NCBI RefSeq assembly: GCF_900176145.1
Contig: NZ_FWWY01000001.1
Coordinates: 2,725,444 to 2,789,443 of the forward strand
Reading direction: 5' to 3'
DNA: 64,000 bases
From: Sulfobacillus thermosulfidooxidans DSM 9293
GTDB lineage: Bacteria; Bacillota; Sulfobacillia; Sulfobacillales; Sulfobacillaceae
The position numbers and the translations under genes are program-made. Positions 17,275 to 26,936 of this stretch are shown here, piece by piece (the first letter of the stretch is position 1; each line of letters starts with the position of its first letter). Under the pieces are notes generated by a model that searched no databases, was not told the DNA's origin, and worked only from the letters and a program-made list of their open reading frames with translations.

Positions 17275-17784
17275 ATGATAAAATTGTTGCAGCCTCGCCT
17301 TTTTCTTACCTCTATTTTCGATCTCGATTTGGCCCGTTTGCACGACCATGGAGTGCGTGGATTGATCATGGATTTGGATAATACACTCGTTGGCTGGAAT
17401 CGACCCGACTTAAGTCAAGAGTTGAAAATGTGGTTCCAAGATGTCCGGGCGCATGGCTTTAAAATGTGCATTGTGTCCAATAACATGACGGAACGTGTCG
17501 AGCAATTTGCCGAAAAAGTCGGGGTTATGGCAATTCCTAAAGCTGCCAAACCGAGGCGGCGTTCATTTCGTCTAGCTATGAGAAAAATGGGCACGACACG
17601 GCACAATACAGCCGTGATTGGAGACCAAGTTTTTACGGATATTTTGGGTGGAAACCGCCTGCGTTTATTCACCATCTTGGTCCATCCCATCGACACACAT
17701 GAATATTGGGCGACACGTCTCGTTCGGAGGTTAGAGCGATATGTCGTGAGACGCCCGCATTTTCCACAAAGTTTTTCGCACTAG
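17275..17784 (+). CDS. yqeG: YqeG family HAD-type phosphatase
   Basis: This 169-residue HAD superfamily IIIA phosphatase has all four motifs. Motif I is IMDLDNTLVGWN (nucleophile Asp near 31-33), motif II is IVSNN, motif III is a Lys in PKAAKPRRRSF, and motif IV is VIGDQVFTDILGGNR. It matches YqeG of Firmicutes in length and N-terminus (PRLFLTSIFDLDL). In Bacillus and Clostridia yqeG lies next to aroE in an operon with yqeH; here aroE follows after one unknown gene, and yqeH is absent. The physiological substrate is not established. GAAAGGGGG precedes the ATG. Confidence 0.93.
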   Translation: MIKLLQPRLFLTSIFDLDLARLHDHGVRGLIMDLDNTLVGWNRPDLSQELKMWFQDVRAHGFKMCIVSNNMTERVEQFAEKVGVMAIPKAAKPRRRSFRLAMRKMGTTRHNTAVIGDQVFTDILGGNRLRLFTILVHPIDTHEYWATRLVRRLERYVVRRPHFPQSFSH

Positions 17785-17861
17785 GACAAAGGTCGACAGA
17801 TTTTGTAACCGCTTCCCGTTAGCATATTGCTTAACGAAGGAAGAGAGGATCGAAATCTCCA

Positions 17862-18218
17862 ATGACAAACACTGTCGGTACGCTCCTACGTCATGCGGAA
17901 CTTGAGGAAATTGTTCGGTTGTTGTTCGAGTCCTATTCCGTGCGCTGTGTCACAATAGAGCCCATAGCTGCCTCGACTGCGACCTATCCCGTCACCTGTC
18001 TCATTATTGACTGGTTGCAATGTACATCTCGGGAACGTCAGCAAATCTTACGATGGGAACACAGCACATCACGGATGGTGGTTGATCTTTCGGGGATGAT
18101 GGCACGTTCCCCATCAAGACGCATCTTTAAACCACCTTTTGCATGGCGAGCTGTGGTCGAGGCGGTGCTCTTTCAAACTGCGGGAGCAGGACAGGGCCAT
18201 ATGATGAATTACGGATAA
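17862..18218 (+). CDS. Hypothetical protein between yqeG and aroE
   Basis: This 118-residue protein is one I do not recognise. It is soluble-looking, with no clear membrane segment or metal motif, and contains alternating hydrophobic stretches (YPVTCLIIDWLQ and TSRMVVDLSGMM) that could be beta strands of a small alpha/beta domain. The region could be a degenerate receiver-like fold, but that is speculation. The start ATG has GGAAGAGAGGATCG 8-15 bases upstream. It sits in line with the shikimate genes, 22 bases before aroE, and is probably co-transcribed. Confidence 0.6.
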   Translation: MTNTVGTLLRHAELEEIVRLLFESYSVRCVTIEPIAASTATYPVTCLIIDWLQCTSRERQQILRWEHSTSRMVVDLSGMMARSPSRRIFKPPFAWRAVVEAVLFQTAGAGQGHMMNYG

Positions 18219-18240
18219 CCTATTAACGAATTGTGGAGAT

Positions 18241-19044
18241 GTGACACGGTTTATGGAACTTTTCGCGGTATTCGGTCAACCCATTCATCATTCGCTCTCT
18301 CCCCAGATGCATAATGCCGCGTTCAAATATCTTGATCGTCCAGCATTTTACCTTCCTGTTCAGTGCCCACCTCACGAGCTGTTGCAGCGCTTGGATGCTT
18401 TTCGCCAGCTCGGTGGGCGTGGAGTCAATTTGACTCGCCCATTAAAAGAACTCATTGTCCCACACTTACAGTCGGCATCATCGTGGGTAGAAAAGGCCCA
18501 AGCGGCCAATGTGCTTGTTTGGCAAGAGGGCTCTTGGGTCGGCGATAACACCGATGTTCAGGCCTTAATGGCCTCTATTCCTGATACTGGAGCCCATTAT
18601 TTTGGCAAAGTGGCTTGGGTATTAGGACAAGGAGGAGTAGCCCGGGCCAGTGTGGTCGCTTTAGAAGCCAAGGGCTATGAGGTCATTGTGTTTGGGCGAC
18701 GTTCATCTAAGCCGTCATGGCATCATCACTGGGTTGAATGGGATAATGACATGTTCCGCCATCCTCACTGCGATGTGTTTGTTAACGCAACGCCCCTTGG
18801 ACAAATCGGCGAACATCCCTGGGACATTCGCCCGGAATTTGACCCCCATACCATTGTTGTGGATTGGGTCTACCGTCCCAACAACACGGTGTTGCTGACA
18901 GAAGGGCGTCAAGCGGGATGTCAGATTGTGGACGGGCTCAGCTTGCTGGTGAAACAAGCGGCCTTATCCTGGCAACTGTGGTTTGGCATGCCAGGCCCGC
19001 TCGATGTGATGGAAAACGCAGTTCGAGAGTTTTTTTATGAATAA
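18241..19044 (+). CDS. aroE: Shikimate dehydrogenase (NADP+)
   Basis: This 267-residue enzyme reduces 3-dehydroshikimate to shikimate. The N-terminal HSLSPQMHNAAF substrate motif, the catalytic lysine in GVNLTRPLKE and the Asp in VGDNTDVQAL are present, followed by a Rossmann domain (VLGQGGVARA, FGRRS, NATPLGQ) and a C-terminal GLSLLVKQAALSWQLW. The Lys motif usually reads NVTxPxK, here NLTRPLK. Start is GTG 18241 with GGAGAT just upstream; ATG 18253 is possible. It overlaps the next gene by 8 bases. Confidence 0.93.
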   Translation: MTRFMELFAVFGQPIHHSLSPQMHNAAFKYLDRPAFYLPVQCPPHELLQRLDAFRQLGGRGVNLTRPLKELIVPHLQSASSWVEKAQAANVLVWQEGSWVGDNTDVQALMASIPDTGAHYFGKVAWVLGQGGVARASVVALEAKGYEVIVFGRRSSKPSWHHHWVEWDNDMFRHPHCDVFVNATPLGQIGEHPWDIRPEFDPHTIVVDWVYRPNNTVLLTEGRQAGCQIVDGLSLLVKQAALSWQLWFGMPGPLDVMENAVREFFYE

Positions 19045-19621
19045 CCTTTGGGCTAGTGTGCTCACAGCACTTATTATGTCGGTAGCCGCTCCTTATTGGG
19101 GTCTAACGGAAACGGTTTCATGGCGTAGCCGGGTCTTGATGGCTTGTGTGATCATTTTTTTAGCTGTTGGACTGGGCTGGTATGATGGGCACTGGAAGCC
19201 CCTGGATGATGGGTTTGTGGGATTATGGACGGTTGTAGCCTATGTTGATGCCAAAGAACGTATTATCCCGAATCGTTTCGTTTTGTTGACCATGCTCTGG
19301 GGCATTATGGTGACGCCATGGACTCTTCATATCGCAATTCAAGACATGGCAACAGGACTAGGTCTTTTTGCTTTTTACTTGTTGGTCCATTTTGTCACGT
19401 CCGGCGGACTGGGCATGGGTGATGTGAAATTTAGTGGCGCGCAAGGCTTTGTTTTAGGGTGGCCTCAAGGCTTATTGGCATCAGTGGTGGGATTATGGGC
19501 GGCCGGACTTTATTCCCTGATTTTACTGATGGTGTTTCGGCGATCGCGCGGGCAAGCGATTGCTTTAGGGCCTTTTCTGGTATTGGGAGGATTGACAGGC
19601 CTGGTTGGCTTATTGCATTAG
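19037..19621 (+). CDS. Prepilin peptidase-like aspartic protease (A24 family)
   Basis: This 194-residue integral membrane protein has about six hydrophobic segments and the two catalytic aspartates of A24 peptidases: YVDAKERIIPN (about 70) and GLGMGDVKFSG (about 134). It lacks the N-terminal cytoplasmic methyltransferase part with CxxC motifs found in full PilD/ComC, so it is of the short peptidase-only type. Family members cleave the leader of type IV pilin-like proteins at the membrane. No pilus genes are in the window. It overlaps aroE by 8 bases and lies upstream of aroC, an unexpected partner in a shikimate operon. Confidence 0.85.
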   Translation: MNNLWASVLTALIMSVAAPYWGLTETVSWRSRVLMACVIIFLAVGLGWYDGHWKPLDDGFVGLWTVVAYVDAKERIIPNRFVLLTMLWGIMVTPWTLHIAIQDMATGLGLFAFYLLVHFVTSGGLGMGDVKFSGAQGFVLGWPQGLLASVVGLWAAGLYSLILLMVFRRSRGQAIALGPFLVLGGLTGLVGLLH

Positions 19622-19684
19622 GCATTTAAGCAAGTTGTCAATCACTTTACCGTATCCATTGCAAAAAAACACGTGTGAGGAAAG

Positions 19685-20854
19685 GTGGAATATCATTTGG
19701 CTTTATGGCGTTTCATGACAGCTGGAGAATCTCACGGACCGGGATTAGTCGGAATTGTCGATGGGGTTCCCTCTCAAGTTCCCGTCACAAGTGAATTAAT
19801 CAATCAAGATTTGGCCCGGCGACAAAAAGGTTATGGCCGCGGGGGCCGGATGGCTATAGAAAAGGATCAAGTCGAATTTTTCGGGGGCGTGCGTCACGGC
19901 AAAACCTTAGGCAGTCCAGTGGCCCTGTTAGTGAAAAATCGGGATTTTGTGAATTGGCAAGAGTCGATGGCCCCTGACGAGGGCAAACCCGATCGCATTG
20001 TGACGCGTCCGAGGCCTGGACATGCTGATTTAGTGGGTGGCATCAAATATCAACACCGGGATCTGCGTAATGTTCTTGAGCGTGCATCGGCCCGCGAGAC
20101 CACCATGCGTGTTGCGTTAGGAGCCGTCGCTCGGAGTTTCCTTCATGAACTGGGCATCGAAGTGCGGGGGCATGTCATTAGCATTGGCGATGTGCATGCA
20201 CCCTACAAGGATTATACCTTAGAGGAAATCCTGGCATCAGAAAACTCACCGGTTCGCGTGGTCGATCCTGCCAGTGAAAAAGCTATGACGGATGCGATTG
20301 ACCGGGCTAAAGAGGCGGGGGACACGTTAGGAGGAATTTTTGAGGTCAAGGCCTTTGGCTTGCCAGTAGGACTCGGCAGTTATGTGCAATGGAATCGCCG
20401 GATAGAAGGACAATTGGCCCAGGCTCTCCTCAGTATCCCGGCCATGAAAGCCGTCGAGGTGGGAACAGGAATGGCCCAAGCTGATGTTCCCGGTTCTGCT
20501 GTTCATGATGCGATTTGGTGGGATAAGGAGAAGGGTTTTAGCCGGTTAAGTAACCGCGCTGGGGGCATTGAAGGCGGTATTACCACGGGTATGCCCCTAG
20601 TCGTACGCATTGCCATGAAACCCCTTTCTACTTTGCTATCGCCTCTTGGCTCGTTCGACATTGAAAGTAAGGAACCTTTTTTGGCGCAGGTCGAGCGGTC
20701 AGATGTTACGGCCGTCCCCCCGGCTGTGGTAGTGGGAGAAGCTATGGTCATGCATGTTCTTGCCAATGCCATTTTGGAGAAGTTCGGCGGGGATAGTTTG
20801 CCCGAGGTTCAGGAACGAATTCAAGCGTGGGAACGGTATGTCCGGGAATATTAG
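19685..20854 (+). CDS. aroC: Chorismate synthase
   Basis: This 389-residue FMN-dependent enzyme converts EPSP to chorismate. Family signatures are MTAGESHGPG at the start, RQKGYGRGGRMAIEKDQVEF, RPRPGHADLVGGIKY, RNVLERASARETTMRVA and SNRAGGIEGGITTGMPLV. Length is normal. The start is GTG 19685 with GAGGAAAG upstream; TTG 19697 is an alternative giving a shorter N-terminus. aroK overlaps its 3' end by 17 bases. Confidence 0.97.
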   Translation: MEYHLALWRFMTAGESHGPGLVGIVDGVPSQVPVTSELINQDLARRQKGYGRGGRMAIEKDQVEFFGGVRHGKTLGSPVALLVKNRDFVNWQESMAPDEGKPDRIVTRPRPGHADLVGGIKYQHRDLRNVLERASARETTMRVALGAVARSFLHELGIEVRGHVISIGDVHAPYKDYTLEEILASENSPVRVVDPASEKAMTDAIDRAKEAGDTLGGIFEVKAFGLPVGLGSYVQWNRRIEGQLAQALLSIPAMKAVEVGTGMAQADVPGSAVHDAIWWDKEKGFSRLSNRAGGIEGGITTGMPLVVRIAMKPLSTLLSPLGSFDIESKEPFLAQVERSDVTAVPPAVVVGEAMVMHVLANAILEKFGGDSLPEVQERIQAWERYVREY

Positions 20855-21374
20855 ACGCCACATTCTGCTTACGGGCATGATGGGGAGTGGCAAATCGACA
20901 ATTGGTCAGCGATTGGCGGATGCATTGAACTGGCCCTTTTTCGACCTCGATGAGGAGATTGAAAAGCGTTATGCAATGACCATTCCGCAAATCTTTGCCC
21001 AGCATGGTGAAGAGACTTTTCGGCACTGGGAAAGAGAAACGCTCGAGCGCATGCTGGCGCATGATATGGCTATCGTTTTAGCGTTAGGCGGTGGAGCCTT
21101 ATTGCAAGAAAAAAGTCATGATCTGGTAAAAGCTCATCGTGTGATTTGGCTTGATGCGCCGAGCAGCGAATTATGGCGCCGGGTCAAAGACACGAATCGG
21201 CCTTTAGTGGCGCAAGGACAAGAGGCATTTTTTTTGATGCACCAGGCCAGGCGGGCTGTCTACGAAAAAGTCGCGTCGTTAAAAATCGAATGCGTTGGCG
21301 ATCCCAGTACAGTGGTCGCAGCCATTTTGCAAGGGTTGGGGGCAGATATTGGTGAACAAGGCAATTGTGATTGA
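20838..21374 (+). CDS. aroK: Shikimate kinase
   Basis: This 178-residue P-loop kinase phosphorylates shikimate. Walker A is LTGMMGSGKST near residue 10, the shikimate-binding FFDLDEEIEKRY is near 34, and RHWERE, LALGGGAL and the lid region VKDTNRPLVAQGQ follow. The start is ATG 20838, inside the aroC end. A longer form from 20754 would lie entirely within aroC and is unlikely. It overlaps aroB by 23 bases. Confidence 0.95.
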   Translation: MSGNIRRHILLTGMMGSGKSTIGQRLADALNWPFFDLDEEIEKRYAMTIPQIFAQHGEETFRHWERETLERMLAHDMAIVLALGGGALLQEKSHDLVKAHRVIWLDAPSSELWRRVKDTNRPLVAQGQEAFFLMHQARRAVYEKVASLKIECVGDPSTVVAAILQGLGADIGEQGNCD

Positions 21375-22434
21375 GTCTCAAAGTTATCAAAAATCGGAGG
21401 TCATGATTGGCCATGAGACGTTATCAGTCTGGCCGTGGTCATCGTGGCTACCTGAAAATGCGCCAGTGGTCATGGTCGTGGATCCGAAACTTGAAACCCA
21501 AATTGAGCCCCTTGTTTCAGCCATTGAAAAAAGTCGTCAGGCCCATATGACTGTCGTACCAAGAACCATTGCAGAACACGACAAAACGCTGGAAACGGTG
21601 GCGGCTTTATACCGGGATTTTGGAAAACACCGGGTGACACGGGATACCGTTGTGGTGGCGGTAGGGGGGGGTGTTCTGACGGATTTGGTGGGCTATGTGG
21701 CGGCGACTTACCTAAGAGGCTTACGGTGGATCGCTGTCCCTACCACATTACTCGCCCAAGTAGACGCGGCGATTGGGGGCAAAGTGGCTGTCAACACAGA
21801 ATTCGGTAAGAATTTGGTGGGAGCCTTTCATCTGCCTGCTATTGTGGCTATTGATACCGCGATGTTGTCCACTTTGCCGTTAAAAGAGTGGCGGGCAGGT
21901 CTAGGAGAAGTCATTAAGTCCGCACTTATCGCGGGGGGCCACCTTTATGAATGGGTTCAGCAAAAACAAGAACCTCTAGGCGATCTCACTCCATGGTGGG
22001 CCTCTGTTATTGCTGAGACCGCAGCGCTTAAGGCGCGGATCGTGCAGGTTGATCTTTACGAACAAAATCAACGCATGTTTTTAAACTTTGGTCATACAGC
22101 AGGCCATGCGCTCGAAAACTATTTCGGGTACGGCACACTGTCTCATGGAGAAGCGGTGGGACTGGGCACGCTTGTGGCACTAAGCCTGTCAGAACGTGTG
22201 TTGGGACTCCGAAAAGCCGTGCGTGAACAGGTTATGGGGTGGCTTAGGCAGTGGGGGCTCCCTACCAAAAGCCAACCTTTTGATCCGGCAAAAATCTATG
22301 AGATTATGGCCCAAGACAAAAAGGCCCGGGCTTATGGGTTACAGTGGGTTCTATTAAAGGACATTGGAGATCCCCTGGTGACCCGCCAAGTGGATTCGCA
22401 ACAGGTGATGGAGGCGCTCGAGGAAATTCAGTGA
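21352..22434 (+). CDS. aroB: 3-dehydroquinate synthase
   Basis: This 360-residue NAD- and metal-dependent enzyme makes 3-dehydroquinate from DAHP. Clear motifs are VVVAVGGGVLTDLVGYVAA, RWIAVPTTLLAQVDAAIGGK, VNTEFGKNLVGAFHLP, RAGLGEVIKSALI, NFGHTAGHALENY and SHGEAVGLG, which hold the metal-binding residues. Start is most likely GTG 21352, overlapping aroK. An upstream ATG 21295 lies deep inside aroK. It ends the run of clustered shikimate genes; aroQ appears later at 28193. Confidence 0.95.
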   Translation: MNKAIVIESQSYQKSEVMIGHETLSVWPWSSWLPENAPVVMVVDPKLETQIEPLVSAIEKSRQAHMTVVPRTIAEHDKTLETVAALYRDFGKHRVTRDTVVVAVGGGVLTDLVGYVAATYLRGLRWIAVPTTLLAQVDAAIGGKVAVNTEFGKNLVGAFHLPAIVAIDTAMLSTLPLKEWRAGLGEVIKSALIAGGHLYEWVQQKQEPLGDLTPWWASVIAETAALKARIVQVDLYEQNQRMFLNFGHTAGHALENYFGYGTLSHGEAVGLGTLVALSLSERVLGLRKAVREQVMGWLRQWGLPTKSQPFDPAKIYEIMAQDKKARAYGLQWVLLKDIGDPLVTRQVDSQQVMEALEEIQ

Positions 22435-22566
22435 TGATCTTTGAAAGAATTGCATCAGGCTAATTGCGATAGAGGATTGGGCAGGGTATCATCAGTAAGG
22501 GACTTATAGGAAAGCGGTAGAAGTGGTATGTTAGGCCTAAGTTTGTATAAAGAAGAGGGGAATCGA

Positions 22567-23649
22567 TTGAAGACAACACCACTAACCGCATGGCACAAAG
22601 AGCATGGTGCCAAAATGATGGAATTTGGCGGTTATGACATGCCTGTGGAATATCAGGGCATTATCCAAGAACATGAAGCAGTCCGGCATGCGGTCGGGAT
22701 GTTTGATGTATCGCATATGGCGGAGTTTCTCATTGAAGGAGAAGAATCTCCACGGTTTTTAGACTACTTGGTAACCAATACCCCATCGCAGTTGGAAATC
22801 GGTCAAGCGTTATATACGCCAATGTGTTATCCCCACGGGGGAACCGTTGATGATTTGTTGATTTATCGCATGGCCCCCGAAAAATTCCTCATGGTCGTGA
22901 ACGCGGCCAACCATGATAAAGACTGGACATGGATTGTCGAACAAGCTCAAAACTATCCTAATGTTCAGCTTATTGATGTCTCGGACGAAACAGCGTTAAT
23001 TGCGGTGCAAGGGCCCCTGGCAAAAGAGCTGATCCAACCTTTAACATCCACTAATTTGGACGCGTTGGATTATTATCATGCAGTTTTTGATGTCCCGGTG
23101 AATAACATCAATGTCCACTTGTCCCGTACAGGATACACAGGTGAAGACGGGTTCGAATTGTATGTCAAAGCGGACCAAGCCTTAGGCTTGTGGGAGAAGC
23201 TCTATGAGCTGGGTGTCAAACCTGTGGGACTGGGAGCTCGTGATACCTTACGTCTTGAAGCGCGATTACCATTGTATGGGCATGAGCTGTCGGAAGACAT
23301 TTCGCCATTGGAAGCAGGACTGGGGATCTTTGTCAAGTTTGATAAAAGTGATTTCATTGGTCGTGAGGCTCTGTGGAATCAAAAGGCAACGGGCTTGACA
23401 AGGAAAATTGTTGGGCTCACGCTTGACGGCGGTATTGCGCGCTCGGGATATGCGGTGTCAGATGCCCAAGGCAACCTCATCGGAGTGATTACCTCGGGGA
23501 GTTATTCACCGACTTTGAAAAAACCCATCGCTTTAGCATTGGTTGAAAGTTCCCATGCCAAAACCGGACAACACTTTTTGGTCATGATTCGCAATCGGGC
23601 TGTCCCGGCCCTCAGTGTCAAAACCCCATTTTATCGTCGCCCCATGTGA
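22567..23649 (+). CDS. gcvT: Aminomethyltransferase, glycine cleavage T protein
   Basis: This T protein of about 360 residues moves the aminomethyl carbon from lipoyl-GcvH to tetrahydrofolate and releases ammonia. Family features include KMMEFGGYDMPVEY, MFDVSHMAEF, HLSRTGYTGEDGFELY, GLGARDTLRLEA, LYGHEL and the C-terminal GVITSGSYSPTLKKPIALALV. The start is probably TTG 22567, preceded by AGAGGGGAATCGA. An in-frame ATG at 22528 would add 13 residues but has a weak ribosome site. No glycine riboswitch was recognised upstream. Confidence 0.95.
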   Translation: MKTTPLTAWHKEHGAKMMEFGGYDMPVEYQGIIQEHEAVRHAVGMFDVSHMAEFLIEGEESPRFLDYLVTNTPSQLEIGQALYTPMCYPHGGTVDDLLIYRMAPEKFLMVVNAANHDKDWTWIVEQAQNYPNVQLIDVSDETALIAVQGPLAKELIQPLTSTNLDALDYYHAVFDVPVNNINVHLSRTGYTGEDGFELYVKADQALGLWEKLYELGVKPVGLGARDTLRLEARLPLYGHELSEDISPLEAGLGIFVKFDKSDFIGREALWNQKATGLTRKIVGLTLDGGIARSGYAVSDAQGNLIGVITSGSYSPTLKKPIALALVESSHAKTGQHFLVMIRNRAVPALSVKTPFYRRPM

Positions 23650-23695
23650 GTGCCTTACGGAGTAACCAAGACAAATCCATTGAGGAGGAACTACC

Positions 23696-24064
23696 GTGAA
23701 AATCCCGGAAAACCTGAAATATACCAGAGATCACGAGTGGATTGATGAAGAAGGACGAGTCGGAATTACCGATTATGCCCAGGAATCGCTCGGGGATGTG
23801 GTTTTTGTGGAACTTCCCCAGGTGGGCCAAGTGGTTAAGACAGGAGAAGCTTTTGGCGTCGTAGAATCGGTCAAATCTGTGTCGGATTTATATAGTCCCG
23901 TTGATGGCACGGTTACGGCCGTGAACGAGGCGCTCAATGAAACTCCAGAACTCATAAACCAAGATCCCTACAATCAGGGCTGGATTATTCAAGTGGATGT
24001 AGAGGGATATGGTGAAGAATTACTCGATGCGAAGGCTTATCAGCAGCAAGTCGAAGGAGAATAA
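23696..24064 (+). CDS. gcvH: Glycine cleavage system H protein
   Basis: This 122-residue lipoyl carrier shuttles the aminomethyl group between P and T proteins. The lipoylation lysine is in GVVESVKSVSDLYSPVDG (about Lys63), and the N-terminal YTRDHEWIDEEGRVGITDYAQ is typical. The start is GTG 23696 with GAGGAGGAACTACC upstream. It lies between gcvT and gcvPA. Confidence 0.97.
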   Translation: MKIPENLKYTRDHEWIDEEGRVGITDYAQESLGDVVFVELPQVGQVVKTGEAFGVVESVKSVSDLYSPVDGTVTAVNEALNETPELINQDPYNQGWIIQVDVEGYGEELLDAKAYQQQVEGE

Positions 24065-24069
24065 ATTCA

Positions 24070-25401
24070 TTGCGCTACATTCCTCACACTGATGATGATA
24101 AACAGGCGATGTTACAAGCCTTAGGCTACACGTCAATTGATCCGTTATTTGACGATATTCCCGAAGCGGCACGTCTTGGCCGGTTGCTCAATCTTCCGCC
24201 AGCGTTGTCAGAATTAGAATTGCAACAACATATGGCACAGTTGGCCGCTGAAAATCAGAACGTTCAACAACTCACTTCCTTTCTGGGTGCGGGATTTTAT
24301 GATCGGTTTATTCCGGCTGCTATCGGGCAGTTAGCGGAACGTGGGGAATTTCTCACGGCTTATACCCCGTACCAACCTGAATTGTCGCAAGGAACGCTGG
24401 CGGCAATTTTTGAGTTTCAGACCATGATAGCCGGACTCTGTGGAATGTACGCCGCTCAAGCGTCCATGTATGATGGGGCTTCTGCCGTCGGTGAAGCCGC
24501 ATTACTTGCTTTAGCTCAAACGGGCAGGGAGTATTTAGTGGTGTCCCGCTATGTCCATGCCGATAGCTTAGCCGTCGTTCGAACTTATGCTCATGCCCGT
24601 GGTGCCAAGGTTATGGTTGTGGATTCGCTCGAAGCGTTGGAGAAAACCTTAGCTACCCATCCGGTCGCTGGGGTTATTTGGCAATACCCCGATATTTTGG
24701 GACATTTTCGGTCTTTGCCCGATGCCATTTCACTTGCTCATCAGTACGGCGCGTTAGCGATTGTGTCCTCCGATCCGGTAGCACTAGCACTCCTGAAGCC
24801 ACCTGGGGAATGGGGAGCGGACGTGGTCGTAGGAGAGGGACAACCGCTAGGAAATCATCTGAACTACGGAGGACCCACCTTCGGATTCTTTACAGTGACT
24901 GAAAAACTGGTCCGGAGAATGCCAGGACGCTTGGTCGGACAAACTGTCGACCATCACGGAAATCGCGGATTTGTGCTGACACTGCAAGCTCGCGAACAAC
25001 ACATTCGCCGTGAAAAGGCAACGTCCAATATTTGTTCCAATCATTCTCTCAATGCCTTGCAGGCAACGATTTATATGGCGTTATTAGGTCCTCATGGGCT
25101 AAAACAAGTTGCCGAACTCTCTATGCATAAGGCCCATTATCTGGCCCAGCAATTGGAAAGTATCGGGATACTTCGAACAAATCCTGACGAGCCATTTTTG
25201 TATGAATTTGTCGTAAAAGTGCCGGGCCCGGTATCTGCTTTAAATCAGCATCTCTTGACCAAAGGGATTTTGGGTGGATTTGATTTGGGACAATGGGATC
25301 CGGCCTTTGAAGGGCTTTGGCAAATTGCTGTCACGGAGAAACGTACCCAACAAGAATTAGATGGGCTGGTCGAGGAGGTAAAAAGATGGATGTCCCGGTA
25401 A
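24070..25401 (+). CDS. gcvPA: Glycine dehydrogenase (decarboxylating) subunit 1
   Basis: This 443-residue protein is the N-terminal half of the split P protein found in Firmicutes and thermophiles. Signatures are [14 protein letters not shown] at the start, [43 protein letters not shown] and [10 protein letters not shown]. It works as a heterotetramer with GcvPB to decarboxylate glycine and load GcvH. Start TTG 24070 sits 5 bases after gcvH. It overlaps gcvPB by 16 bases. Confidence 0.96.
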   Translation: MRYIPHTDDDKQAMLQALGYTSIDPLFDDIPEAARLGRLLNLPPALSELELQQHMAQLAAENQNVQQLTSFLGAGFYDRFIPAAIGQLAERGEFLTAYTPYQPELSQGTLAAIFEFQTMIAGLCGMYAAQASMYDGASAVGEAALLALAQTGREYLVVSRYVHADSLAVVRTYAHARGAKVMVVDSLEALEKTLATHPVAGVIWQYPDILGHFRSLPDAISLAHQYGALAIVSSDPVALALLKPPGEWGADVVVGEGQPLGNHLNYGGPTFGFFTVTEKLVRRMPGRLVGQTVDHHGNRGFVLTLQAREQHIRREKATSNICSNHSLNALQATIYMALLGPHGLKQVAELSMHKAHYLAQQLESIGILRTNPDEPFLYEFVVKVPGPVSALNQHLLTKGILGGFDLGQWDPAFEGLWQIAVTEKRTQQELDGLVEEVKRWMSR

Positions 25402-26837
25402 TTTTTGAACGTTCCGTTCCTCACCGACAAGGCATTAGGCTTCCTGAGTGTGATGTTCCCACAGTTGATATAGCAAAAGAGCTCGGATCGTTTGTGCGTA
25501 CCTCACCATTGAACTTGCCGGAAGTTTCGGAATTGGATGTCGTTCGTCATTACACCTATTTGTCTTCCCTTAATTACGGGGTAGATACCGGATTTTATCC
25601 TTTGGGATCTTGTACCATGAAATATAACCCGAAAGTCAATGAGTCGGTGGCGTCGTTGCCGGGATTTGCGGATTTGCACCCGCTTCAGCCCGATGATACT
25701 GTCCAGGGCATGTTGGCGGTCATGCGTGCCCTAGAAGATGGTTTAGCTGAGATTTCTGGCATGGATGCGGTGAGTTTGCAGCCGGCAGCGGGTGCACATG
25801 GTGAACTTACAGGAATACTGGTGATCCGTGCCTATTTAGAAGCTCAAGGACAAAAACGCACGACGATTTTGGTTCCCGATTCGGCTCATGGCACCAATCC
25901 TGCCACGGCAGCCATGGCAGGATTTAAGGTCAAGGTTGTTCCCTCCAATGCACGAGGAGGGGTTGATGTTCAGAAACTTCGCGAGATCGTCGATGAAGAA
26001 ACGGCTGGATTAATGCTCACCAATCCGAATACCTTGGGACTTTTTGAAGAGGATATTCTGGAAATCGCGGATATTGTTCACGGTGTTGGGGGGCTGTTAT
26101 ATTACGATGGCGCTAATGCTAACGCGATCATGGGCAAAGTCCGACCCGGTGACATGGGCTTTGATGTGGTACACCTGAATTTGCATAAGACGTTCTCCAC
26201 TCCTCATGGGGGAGGAGGGCCAGGCGCTGGACCCGTGGGCGTGAAAAAGCCCCTAGAACCGTTTTTACCTCTGCCTCGCATTCAAGGTCACGAAGGACAT
26301 TGGTATTGGGATTATAACCGACCCAAGTCTATTGGCAAGGTCAGGTCATATTATGGAAATCCCGGGATTTTAATTAGGGCCTATGCCTATCTCAGAAGCC
26401 ATGGGGCCGAGGGATTAAAGAATGTTTCCGAAACCGCCGTGTTAAATGCCAACTACCTTTTGCACTTATTGAAAGAACGCTACCAAACGCCGTTTAACAG
26501 GCCGGTCAAACATGAATTTGTGTTGTCTCTGACCCCACAAAAAAAACGGGGCGCTCGGGCGCTAGATGTCGCTAAGCGGCTCATTGATTATGGAGTCTAT
26601 CCGCCCACGGTATATTTCCCACTGGTTGTGGAAGAAGCCATGATGGTAGAGCCCACGGAAACGGAAAGCAAAGAAACGTTGGATCGTTTTGCGGCATCAA
26701 TGATTCAAATTGATGATGAAATTGATACCCAGCCTAGTCTCCTACACGAGGCCCCACATCATACCATTGTGAGCCGGTTGGACGAAGCCCAAGCCGCCCG
26801 TCATCCTATTTTGACGTATTTCCAAAAAGATGCGTAG
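25386..26837 (+). CDS. gcvPB: Glycine dehydrogenase (decarboxylating) subunit 2
   Basis: This 483-residue PLP-containing half of the split P protein carries the PLP lysine in [17 protein letters not shown]. Other typical stretches are [27 protein letters not shown] and [10 protein letters not shown]. Start ATG 25386 has GAGGAGGTAAAAAG directly upstream inside gcvPA, so the two subunits are probably made in equal amounts. A longer ORF from 25317 has no support. Confidence 0.97.
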   Translation: MDVPVIFERSVPHRQGIRLPECDVPTVDIAKELGSFVRTSPLNLPEVSELDVVRHYTYLSSLNYGVDTGFYPLGSCTMKYNPKVNESVASLPGFADLHPLQPDDTVQGMLAVMRALEDGLAEISGMDAVSLQPAAGAHGELTGILVIRAYLEAQGQKRTTILVPDSAHGTNPATAAMAGFKVKVVPSNARGGVDVQKLREIVDEETAGLMLTNPNTLGLFEEDILEIADIVHGVGGLLYYDGANANAIMGKVRPGDMGFDVVHLNLHKTFSTPHGGGGPGAGPVGVKKPLEPFLPLPRIQGHEGHWYWDYNRPKSIGKVRSYYGNPGILIRAYAYLRSHGAEGLKNVSETAVLNANYLLHLLKERYQTPFNRPVKHEFVLSLTPQKKRGARALDVAKRLIDYGVYPPTVYFPLVVEEAMMVEPTETESKETLDRFAASMIQIDDEIDTQPSLLHEAPHHTIVSRLDEAQAARHPILTYFQKDA

Positions 26838-26897
26838 TAGAGGGCTTTAATAGAAATGGGGCGCGCTTTTTAGGCAAAAAATTGGCTTTCTTTATCT

Positions 26898-26914
26898 TAT
26901 GATGGTCGATCATA
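26898..26914. promoter_or_regulatory. Palindrome upstream of glyA
   Basis: TATGAT-GGTCG-ATCATA is a perfect 6-bp-arm palindrome 23 bases before the glyA ATG, just upstream of the GAGGAGGGA ribosome site. It may be an operator. The half site resembles the ATGAT/ATCAT dyads at 1781-1832, which may be coincidence. Confidence 0.3.
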
Positions 26915-26936
26915 TTTTTCGAGGAGGGATTTTTTG

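Noticed and set aside
22435-22566. Possible glycine riboswitch before gcvT
   Set aside because: The conserved GGAGAGA-type core and paired helices are not present.
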